Origin: Callipepla californica brunnescens
Taxonomy: Eukaryota; Chordata; Aves; Galliformes; Odontophoridae
Assembly: GCA_023055505.1 (NCBI GenBank)
Contig: JALIRH010000036.1
Span: forward strand, 5,952,001 to 6,016,000
Direction: 5' to 3'
DNA: 64,000 nucleotides
This document shows positions 1 through 23,193 of this stretch, one piece after another. A model generated the notes under the pieces. The model had not been told where the DNA came from, did not search any database, and worked only from the letters and a program-made list of their open reading frames with translations. How positions within the stretch are numbered: position 1 is the first letter of the stretch; each line of letters opens with the position of its first letter. The position numbers and the translations under genes were made by a program.

Positions 1-640
1 CTCTAGCCTGGACCGACAGATTACTGATGCTCTGTTTGTTCCGTGGCAGTGTTCCAGTTTTTGACAAACCAAACTGGTGCTTCGTTGGACAGTTGGCTTG
101 TTGAAATAAGTAAGAAATGTCCACTAGCTTTTACCATGCTGTGCTCGGTGTATTTGTCAGCAGTGGGGATATTTCTGCTTTTTAAAGCATTTTTAAGCTT
201 ATAATTGTGTTCATTAACGTAGGCAGTTTAGGAGCCTGGAATCCATGTTGAGGATCTCATTTATCTGAGCTGTTAAAGTCATGGGATAACGCGCCGGGCC
301 TCGACGTGGTGTACAAACTGGCATCTGTGTGACTTCGTGTTCTCACGTCGCATTAACCTCCCACCAACTTCCTTGAACCCACTCAGCTGACATGTCAGGA
401 AGCCAGGGTGGCGTCATTTACATGGTAAACTCCTCTCACCGTGGAAGTATTAAGAACATATAATTGAAGTGCTTGTTTAAACTTGTCGTGTTCTTTTTGT
501 CATACTTCGTATTTGCACTGTGTTCAGCAGCGTAGGCCATAGACCTCGCTGACGTGATTGGAACTTCAACGTCTTATACGGGGGAAGGAGGCTTCGTTTG
601 GATTTGCCAAAGAAACAAAAGCACTCGTGTATCTGGACTA
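1..640. other. Intergenic DNA, no recognised feature
   Basis: I see no coding exon, RNA gene or recognisable repeat here. The base composition is AT-moderate and unlike the CpG island downstream. It could be the tail or flank of a gene lying outside the window, but nothing in the sequence supports a particular one. Confidence 0.4.
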
Positions 641-935
641 AATCTCATAGAATCCTGAGCTGGAAAGAGGGTCGAGCCCAGCTCCCAACTCCAGGCAGGA
701 CAACCTAAGAATTAACCAGGTATCTAAGAGCAGGACAACCTAAGAATTAACCAGGTATCTAAGAGCAGGACAACCTAAGAATTAACCAGGTATCTAAGAG
801 CAGGACAACCTAAGAATTAACCAGGTATCTAAGAGCAGGACAACCTAAGAATTAACCAGGTATCTAAGAGCACTGTCCAAATGCTTCTTGAATGCCGGCA
901 GGTTTGTGGAATTACGGCCCTGCCGCTGAGGGATG
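641..935 (-). mobile_element. CR1 LINE 3' fragment containing a minisatellite
   Basis: The copy opens with the reverse complement of the CR1 tail (TCATAGAATC-type) and continues with the typical segment about a fault-length stretch of CR1 reading ACTGTCCAAATGCTTCTTGA near 872-891. It is a short 5'-truncated copy in minus orientation. Its middle is expanded into a 35-bp tandem array at 695-870. The right boundary is approximate because the copy is diverged. Confidence 0.75.
695..870. repeat. 35-bp tandem repeat, five copies
   Basis: Five head-to-tail units of 35 bp begin at 695, 730, 765, 800 and 835, each starting GCAGGACAACC and containing AATTAACCAGG. The units are identical as far as I can read. 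The unit matches the internal CR1 segment it sits in, so the array grew from the mobile element itself. There are no unique spacers between units, so it is not a CRISPR array. Confidence 0.95.
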
Positions 936-1219
936 TAATTGCCAATGCGTGTCCCAAAGCGGCTGTGGCACTGAGGCTCAGAGCAGCAGAGCTGACTCAA
1001 ACACTCTGCACTTCTTCAACAGTTGAGTGTTTTAACCCCAACTTTTCTTTGTTAATGAATAAGGAGTGGTTCTCTCCACATGACCCTTCAACCGTAACCT
1101 CATTCTCCGGAGTTAGATGCTTCGTTTTACTTTTTGTGAGGTTTTAGTGCGTGGACAGTAATTAACTTGTCATCTCAGTGTGGAGTAGTAAATGAAGGCC
1201 TGGCTCTCATTAGTGCCGG

Positions 1220-2110
1220 GTCGGGGTGATCAGACCGTGCGCTCCTGCCAGCAGTGAGAGCGGCGCGGCGTTTCCTTCCGAGCACCGAGGAAGCTCAGCG
1301 CTTCTCCGCGCTACGGGAAGGAGAGCTGCCCGCCCCGCGCCGCGGGGTAACTGCCTCATCCGCAGCCTAAACCCTCCCTCCTTTGGCTTAAGCCCTCCCC
1401 CCGGCGCTGTCCCCTCAGAACGGCGCCGTTCCCGCGCAGCGCGTTCCCGCCCTTCAGGCGGCGCGGGGCCGCCCCTGGGGGCGGTGCGCTGCGCCGGGGC
1501 CGCTTCCGCCGCCGGGGGACGGGCGGGGAGCGGCGCGGCCCGAGGTGAGGAGCGGCGCGGGGCGGGGCGGGGCGCGGGGCCGCCCGCGCTCGCGGAGCCG
1601 TGCGAGTCCGCCCCGGCGACGTCCGGAGCCTGGCCGCCCGTGCCCGGAGCGCGGCTGCTGCGTGGGGATCGCGATGGCGGCGGTCCGGTCGGGGCCTCCG
1701 GCGCTCCGTTCCCGCGGACGTTCGGTCGCGGGAGGGCGGGGCCTGGCGGCGGAGCGGGGCGCGGCGGAGCGGGGTCCGGGCGCTCTCGGCCGCCGAAGGG
1801 CGTTTTGCCGCGACCCCGCGTTACGTCCGGCGCTGCTGCGGGCGCGGACGCCCCGTGCGGTGCGGCGGCTCCGGGCTGCGCGGTGCGGCGGCTCCCGCTG
1901 CCGGCTCTGAGCGCAGCGGGCGGGAGGGCCGCGGTGCGCGGCGCTGTGTTTCTGGGGTCCCCCGCTCCCCTGGCCGGGTGCGATCCGGCGGCGGCGACGG
2001 AGCGATTCGCTGTGCGAGGCCTGCCTGTAAATCGCGTCCCGGCGCCGGCGCGGTTCGTTCAGTGATGGGAGCCGCGCTGCTATGGGACGCCGGGTGTCCG
2101 TGCCGGCCTT
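1220..2110 (+). promoter_or_regulatory. CpG island, probable SLC45A1 promoter and first exon
   Basis: The stretch is very rich in G, C and CpG and lies 0.7-1.6 kb upstream of the first coding exon of SLC45A1 on the same strand. A good 5' splice site (CCCGAG then GTGAGG, donor at 1545) could end a non-coding first exon near 1544 that splices to the acceptor at 2806. The transcription start cannot be fixed from sequence. Long open frames through the island on both strands are composition artefacts. Confidence 0.7.
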
Positions 2111-2806
2111 GGCTGTGGGTTTGCATCCCACCGGGGACCGAGACGTGAATGGCTTTGGGTCCCTGCTCCTGGCAGTGGTGACTGTGCAGATAGCGGCTGT
2201 CAGAGCCGCGTGTCCCCAGGGCCGTGACGGTTGAGGCGTGTGGCTGCTGCGTGCTGTGCCGCTTATGGACGTGCTGGAACGTGTACAGCAGGGCCACAGA
2301 GCAACACTGCTCACGGAGTCCGTTACTGTGCCCATAGGTTCATGGAGGTGCTCGCAGAAGGAAAGTACGCTGCGCATGGAACAAGTCATAGGATTTTCTC
2401 AGTAATTTCTCGGAAAAAGGCAGCTGGCAGCTTTTTCCGCGGAGGAATTCTGAATAATGAGAAGGCTTGTTTTCTTAACCAGTGTGGTTCTGTGAGGGTT
2501 TCCTTACGAGGTGTGTGGTGATGTGCGGCCATCCCTGTGAGCAGTCCTCGATCCGCGGGCAGGAAAGCTGAAAGAGAAGGTCAGACTTCACTTACGAGCT
2601 GCTTTAAAATACGGCAATGCTGTGTATAATATCAGAAGAACTGGGTGAATTTGGAAGCGTTGGTTAGGGGTTGTTGATGGTGATGAGCTTCCCTCCGACC
2701 CTTCTGCTCAGTGCATGAAATACTCAGAAATGGCTTGAAGTTCAGTAAAGGAAATTCCGCACGGTTTTTCTTATTCAGCCGCTTTATTGAGCTGTTTTTC
2801 TTGCAG
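2111..2806. other. Probable 5' intron of SLC45A1
   Basis: No exon or repeat is recognisable. The stretch ends in a pyrimidine tract and TTGCAG acceptor (2801-2806) seven bases before the SLC45A1 start codon, so it is most simply the intron between a non-coding first exon and the first coding exon. Confidence 0.55.
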
Positions 2807-2813
2807 ACCCATA

Positions 2814-9424
<6,611 letters not shown>

Positions 9425-11377
9425 ATGGGAGAAGCTGCTGCAGCCTTGGCTACCTCACTTGCACCATTCTTGTCCTCCACCATCATGGTAAGGTGGGCTC
9501 ATGTGCCCTAGGATGGCAGCGACTGGAGGTGGGCTGTGGGTGACCGTGCTGGCAGTGGGCATAGGAAACCACAGAAAGGTGCGTGCTGGTGTTGCTGAAC
9601 TTCCCCTGCCTGCAGGAGGGCGGTGCCTGGTACCGTGCATCTTTTCCAAGTTGGTAAAGGCCAATCTGTGTTCCCAGGACACGTGGTCACAGCAGTGGGA
9701 AGCATTGGTGGCAGTGTGGGACCTTCCCTCCAACTACCATACGGTGCCCTTTTTCCTCAGGGGGGACAGTGTTTCTTGGCTTGAGGCAGGGGACCCAGAA
9801 AAACAGTGCTTGAGAAGGTGGATCTGCGTCTTGGATGGGGCCCCATTGCTGTGGGAGCACTGGGACTGTGGTGTGCCTCCAGCTTTGTAGGCAGAAGATG
9901 CCTGGCCCTCGACTGAGGGCTACGACTCCTTCAGGACCACAGGGAACAGTGGGGGCAACATGTGGGTCTCCCCCTCTGCCCGTGTCAGACCTGGCCCTTT
10001 TCAGAACTGTGGAGCGTGATGCTCCAAGAACTGCTCCAAGAAGCTGCTGTGGGATGGACCGTGGGCCGCGGTGATGGCTCCAGATCTGCACGTCCAACTG
10101 GCACTGCAGTGGCTTGCGATACGTTAGCAGGATGCGTGGGATGGTTTTTTCGTGTGTCAGGTTTCTTTGGGTAGAAGTTTCCTCTCACAATTAGGTTAAG
10201 AATATAAGAGAAATCACTTATTTGAAAGCCACTAGCACATTGTCCTTGTTTCTCATACAGTTGTACCTTCTGATGCTTTAAAATCAACGTAGGGATTGAT
10301 GATTTGTCAGCTAGAGCTACATCCTGTGCATCTCAGTGAGTTTCATACCTGTGGAAATCCTTAATTATTCTGGCTGTGGAAGGTGGTGAATACCTGAGAT
10401 CGTACACAATTTCCAGTTAATCTCTAGAATCCTTAAACTGAAGAACAAAGATGAAAACAGGTAAGCTAGAACCATTCATGGGATTCTTGTCAGCCTGCTT
10501 CCCTGTTCAAGCAGGGTGCCAGGGTTTCCCATGACTGAGGGCATTTCAGTGCTCAGGAGCACTCTCCCTGGAAAGGCTCTTGTTCGTACCTAGCAGGGCT
10601 GGGAGCAGCAGTTTTTTTGGAGGTTCTCTCCTTTTTCAGTGAGTTGTTCTCAACCATTAACTTAGGTTTATTTTTACGCTTTAATGTGCGATATCGAGAT
10701 GAATTAACTTGTGTAATCTTTAGCTGTTGTGTCCTATAGTGCTTAAAACATAACGTATGAGAACCCCTCATTTTTGTACTGGTTCCCCGATGTTTTGTGG
10801 GGAGCAGCAGGTTTCATGCTGTTTGCTCTTTACTTCCCTGGATGAACGCTCCTGAAGCTGTGAAGCACTCAGAGACAAAGGAATGTCAGGTCAGTGACTG
10901 TTCAAATTGGTCTGTGTTGGCTTACAGAGCATGGCTCATTGTCACACCTGCAGGAGCACCTGGGTAATGCTACTTCATTATGGGATGTCTCGTCTCCAAC
11001 AATGGGATGGAACTGGAATTGGGCGCTTCGAAGTGCCTGATTTCTAACGACCTAAAGAGCTGACTGTGGAATTTTTCTTGGTCTGCTATGTGACCTTTAA
11101 TTCCTCGTCTTAGCCAACTTCTGAGCTCAGAAATGATTGTTTTGTTCCTATTGAAGGGGTACTTAGTTCTCAAAATGTTTTCTCCTTTAAGTTTTGTAGA
11201 CAGTACTGTTGCACTGAGTGGATTGTGAGCACTTTCCTTTTCGAGGTAGCTGGGGTTTGAGATGATTTTGTTGCAAACAAGGATCTTTAAAAAAAAAAAA
11301 CAACAAAAAAACAGAAGAAAAAGATAAATACATAGATTTAATCAAGCTATGGTCGATATGTATCTATCAGTGTATTT
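9425..11377 (+). other. SLC45A1 3' UTR and following DNA
   Basis: This follows the SLC45A1 stop. I cannot place a convincing polyadenylation site, so the end of the 3' UTR is open. No further exons or known repeats were recognised, apart from a short A-rich tract around 11288-11322. Confidence 0.45.
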
Positions 11378-11557
11378 TCCAGCCCTGGAACACGCTCCTG
11401 AGGGCAGCGGTCACAGCCCCACGGCGCCAGAGTTGGAGAAGCATTTGGACAATGATCTCAGATGTAGGGTTTGGATTTCAGGTGGTGCTGTGCAGAGCCA
11501 GGGGTTGGACTCAGGGACCCTCGTGGGTCTCTTCCAACTTGGGATATTCTAGGATTA
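11378..11557 (+). mobile_element. CR1 LINE 3' fragment
   Basis: It ends with the usual CR1 tail in plus orientation: a GGGGTTGGACTC segment, then CTCTTCCAACTTGGGATATTC and TAGGATT. It is a 5'-truncated copy of about 180 bp with moderate divergence. Confidence 0.8.
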
Positions 11558-13425
11558 TATTTGATGGCCACGTTTGTGACTCCTTCCCTCTGTAAATAAG
11601 AGTAGGAAATACATTTACATATAGTTATAAAATTATTGCTATGCCAAGGTGCATGGCACAACTGAATATATGTTACATTTTCTATTTTAAACTCAGTATC
11701 TTAATCTGGGTTTCTAGTGATATTGGTGGTGTCCGGTGCGTCCCCGTGACACGGAGTTCCTTGAAGTTGCACTAAATACGTTAAAAAAACGACTTAAAAA
11801 CCGACAGGAATTACTTATTTGCTTATTCTTTGTCATACATGCTGTGTTTCACAGAATTACTGCGTGGTGACTGCTGAGCTGTGAGCTGCTGCTTAGAAGT
11901 AAGATGCAAGAGTTGAGGCAGGAATGTGCTATCATGCTGCGCCATAGTTTAGTCTGTATGAAGTTTAAGTTTTATTAAGTCATTGTCATTAAAGGTTGCT
12001 TAATGGAAATTATTTGTGGTGCTCATCTGTATTTATAGGACATGTACAGAAGAAGGGAATATGGGGAGAGGGCGGAGGAAGTACCTAATGAATTGCTTCA
12101 TGTTTGTAATTTCGCTAGCTGTAACCATTTCAGCGTATCTGTAGCTCACTCTGCTATGCCTCAGAAGTGTGAACCTAATGATTGTGGAACTTCTCTCTGA
12201 GTGAAGGAAAGGGTATTTTCCAGAAAAAAAAAATAGGCTGACTGTAAGAAGAACCAACACTCCTTCAGCTGCCACAGCAACAGCAGAAACCCAGGCACCC
12301 CAAAGCCTGCGTCGGGAACTACTTGAAGAGTTATTTTAAATGCTTTTCCTGCTAACGTGTAAGTAATCATCATGTACTAAATTGGAGATGCACTTTTTTA
12401 TTGGAAAAGAAAAAAAGAGGAAATTGTCCTCAGGTCTGAGGTGTTTTTCTTAATTTATCTTTTCCCTCCCTCGGAGTGGAAGGAGACTTAGAGAGAGACT
12501 TTTGAGGAGCTGCTGCTGTAGCATCACCCAATGGGTTGCACATATCTTGAGAGTTCTGTGACGCTGAAGTGCCGAGAGCTCGTGCACCCATTTATCTAAG
12601 TTGGAAATGTCTGTACCTCTGGTTGCAAGACATAATTCAGTTCACCTGGCTGCTCAGCCAGAAGGGTTTCACTGATGTTCACTAAGGAAACAGCTGTGGT
12701 TCTTCCTCTGCCCCAAGCTGCAGCTTCTGCTCAAGCGAAGGGAAGGTGCTGGTGCTCATGGGCTTGCATTCAGAGTGACATTTCAGGCCACAAGACAACA
12801 GCACAAGATGCAGGACTTGCTTATATGCATTATATGAGCAGTTCTTGTTAAAAGCCCCAGTTGCTCTTCTGTTCTTTTCAAAAATGCACTGTGTAGAAGT
12901 GTAACTGTGTGGGATAATGAGAAATCCGTGCATGCAGACCGCTGCTGGATGCCCCATCAGGGGGTTTGAGATTAGACCTGAAAGGTACTAACATCACCCA
13001 AACCCAAATAGTGCCAAGAGCTGACAGAGAACAGGAGACATCTTCACGCATGTACTGCAGGGTTAGTCAGGCTGAGCTGATGTGCAGAATATGCGTGTTA
13101 ACTGCAGCACACTGAGGCAGCTGACCGAGAAGCAGACTGCTGTGGAGATGATGCAGTGTTTGCTGCATATATAAGCTGTATGAAAGCTTTTTTTTTTTCC
13201 TAGGAATCCAATAGGCTCCTCGAGCAAAGGACAACAAACGGAGCAGCCAGCAGATGAAATCACAGCCTAGGAGCGGAAATCCAGGTTTTTGTTTGTGTGA
13301 GTAATGCTTAGCAAACTTACAACCGTGGGGACTTTAACAGCGTTTATATCAAATGCTGCTGTGAATGACTGTGCTAGAAGTTCACGCTTAAATGAACGCG
13401 CTTAAATGAAACGCACAGACCACAC
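11558..13425. other. Intergenic DNA between SLC45A1 and MRPS16
   Basis: This AT-richer stretch separates two convergent genes. It may include distal SLC45A1 3' UTR; an ATTAAA at 11988-11993 is one possible signal. I see no coding exon, structured RNA or clear interspersed repeat. Confidence 0.4.
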
Positions 13426-13431
13426 TTTAAT
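13426..13431 (-). terminator. MRPS16 polyadenylation signal (ATTAAA)
   Basis: On the minus strand this reads ATTAAA, the common variant signal, about 53 bases past the MRPS16 stop codon. It implies a very short 3' UTR. Confidence 0.6.
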
Positions 13432-13483
13432 GTCTTACGTGTCGAAGGGACTCCGTGTGCCCGCGGGGTCCGCGCCGCACCCC

Positions 13484-14172
13484 TCACGCCGCAGCGCCGC
13501 GGTCCGGGCCGCCCTCCGCCGGGGCCGCCACGGCCTCCTCCGCCCGCCGCCGCCGCCGGAGCCGCTCAGCGTTGGTTATCGTCATGGGGTGGAGCGGCAG
13601 AAAGCCCGCCAGACCTGCGACGGGAAGCGCTGAGCGCCGCGGAGCGCCCCGCGGGGCCGCCGCAGCTCCCCAGCAGCTCCCCAGCACCTACCCAGCAGCT
13701 CCCCAGCAGCTCCCCAGCACCTACCGAGCACCTACCCAGCAGCTCCCCAGCAGCTCCCCAGCACCTACCCAGCAGCTTCTCGGCCGGCCGGGACAGCTGC
13801 GCGCCGCAGCCCAGCCAGTGCCGCAGGCGCTCCAGGTTGAGCCCCACCACCTTCTCGCCGCGGGCGTTGGGCAGCGGGTCGAGGCAGCCGAGCTGCTCCA
13901 GGTACTTCCCGTCCCGGGCGCGTCTGCTGTGCGCCGCCACGATGCGGTAGAAGGGGCGGTTGGTGCACCCGCCCAGCGCGAAACGGATCACGACGTGTCC
14001 GCCCCGGTAGGCCTTCGTGAGAGCGCGACCTGCGGGCACGGAGCGGGTGGAGCGGGGATGGGGCGGAACGGCGCGGGGCGGAACGGCGCGGGGCGGAATG
14101 GCGCGGGGCGGACGGGGCGCGGGGCCGCTCCGGTCCCGCAGCGGAGGGCGCGCACTCACCGAGCTGCACCAT
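13484..14172 (-). CDS. MRPS16: MRPS16, mitochondrial small-subunit ribosomal protein bS16m
   Basis: Structural protein of the mitoribosome small subunit, imported into the matrix. Coding exons on the minus strand are 14172-14160, 14029-13769 and 13614-13484, giving 134 aa (human 137). The first coding exon holds only M-V-Q-L plus one base. The bS16 core is clear: [17 protein letters not shown], then [18 protein letters not shown] and [14 protein letters not shown] near the C-terminus. The three-exon structure argues against a processed copy. Intron 2 (13768-13615) is only 154 bp and begins inside a tandem repeat that duplicates its own splice donor. The last residues are Ala/Gly/Glu rich and less conserved. 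It lies in tandem with SDHB, whose polyadenylation signal is about 400 bp upstream of this start. Confidence 0.96.
13664..13775 (-). repeat. 33-bp minisatellite spanning the MRPS16 intron 2 donor
   Basis: CAGCTCCC and CAGCACCTAC blocks are repeated. The element ACCTAC, which is the donor GTAGGT on the minus strand, occurs at 13686, 13719, 13730 and 13763. Spacings are 33, 11 and 33 bp. The copy at 13763-13768 is the donor I assign to exon 2. Confidence 0.9.
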
Positions 14173-14582
14173 GGCGGCGGCGGTCGCGAAGTGATGACGA
14201 ACTTCCGGGGACGCGCTCCTCGAGGCCCCGCCCCCCCCGCCTGGACCGAAGCGAGGCCGTCTTCCGGCCGAAGCCCCGCCCCCGCAGGCCGAATCGAGGC
14301 TGGCTTCCGGGCGGGGCCGCGCTCCGGGCGCCGTTGGCGGAGCCGCGCGGCGGCGCTGCGCGCGCGGGAACGGAACGGAGCGGCGCTGCCGGGGCCGCTG
14401 AGGGCGCTCGGGCCGCCCGCGTTCCGCCGCTGTGCGAAGCAGCGGCAGCTCCGGGCGCGCCGAGAAACGACGGAACGCGGCGCGGGACCGCAGCGCACGC
14501 GGAATCGGTGTTCCTCAGGGACCGGCAGCCCCGGGAGGAATCGGTTCCGCGTTAACGACGTGGCCACTCGTTCTTTGTGGCG

Positions 14583-14588
14583 TTTATT
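14583..14588 (-). terminator. SDHB polyadenylation signal (AATAAA)
   Basis: AATAAA on the minus strand lies 117 bases past the SDHB stop codon, giving a short 3' UTR that ends close to the MRPS16 CpG island. Confidence 0.8.
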
Positions 14589-14704
14589 GTACACACAAGC
14601 GAATGGAAGAGCCGCCGCCGCTCCTGCTGGAAGCGGCCGCCGTCAGGGGCGAGTTACTGCAGGCAAAGCACGTCTGTGCGTCGCGTTCCGGTCAGGGAGC
14701 GGCG

Positions 14705-22779
<8,075 letters not shown>

Positions 22780-22879
22780 CTTGGCGCTGCGCAGTTCCGC
22801 TCCGCCCCGAAGCGCGCGCTGCGGGCGGGGGGGCGCCGCGGGCCGCCATGTTGAGCGTGGCACGGCGGGACGGCCCGAG

Positions 22880-23080
22880 CCGAGCGGCGCCGCGTAACAC
22901 CGCCCCGAGCAACAACACCGCCCCGAGCGGAGCGGAGCGGAGCGGCGCCGCGTAACAACACCGCCCCGAGCCGAGCGGAGGAGCGGCCCCGCGTAACAAC
23001 AGCGCCCCGAGCCGAGCCGAGCCGAGCCGAGCGGCCCCGCGTAACAACACCGCCCCGAGCCGAGCCGAGCGGCCCCGTCC
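22880..23080. repeat. GC-rich minisatellite upstream of SDHB
   Basis: About four units contain CGCGTAACAACACCGCCCC followed by runs of the pentamers GAGCC or GAGCG. Repeat starts are near 22892, 22950, 22993 and 23038. Unit length varies (roughly 44-58 bp) because the pentamer run differs between copies. The array lies 100-300 bp upstream of the SDHB start. Confidence 0.85.
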
Positions 23081-23137
23081 CCGCCGCGCCGCCCCGAGCG
23101 CCGTTACGGCTCTGCCCGGCTCACTTCTCACAGCAAA

Positions 23138-23143
23138 TTTATT
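23138..23143 (-). terminator. PADI2 polyadenylation signal (AATAAA)
   Basis: AATAAA on the minus strand lies 51 bases past the PADI2 stop codon. It leaves about 350 bp between the PADI2 end and the SDHB start codon. Confidence 0.75.
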
Positions 23144-23193
23144 CGTGCACCGCATTGAACACCACACACGCTGACGCCGCGGGCGCGGCGCGG

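Larger units (their letters stand above)
13440..14560 (-). promoter_or_regulatory. CpG island over MRPS16 and its promoter
   Basis: Dense CpG covers the whole MRPS16 gene and about 390 bp upstream of its start codon, reaching the SDHB 3' end. The promoter should lie between 14173 and about 14550. Several open frames cross the island on both strands without family similarity and are not genes. Confidence 0.75.

Noticed and set aside
695..870. CRISPR-like regular 35-bp repeats
   Set aside because: Units abut with no spacers, and the host DNA is vertebrate; the unit derives from CR1.
1226..2389. Long overlapping open frames on both strands through the CpG island
   Set aside because: They are Arg/Ala/Gly/Pro-rich translations of GC-rich DNA, present on both strands, with no family resemblance or splice logic.
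13455..14594. Open frames of 342-366 codons over MRPS16
   Set aside because: The minus-strand frame overlaps the true MRPS16 exon 2 but reads through introns and repeats; the plus-strand one is a shadow. The three-exon MRPS16 model fits the family throughout.
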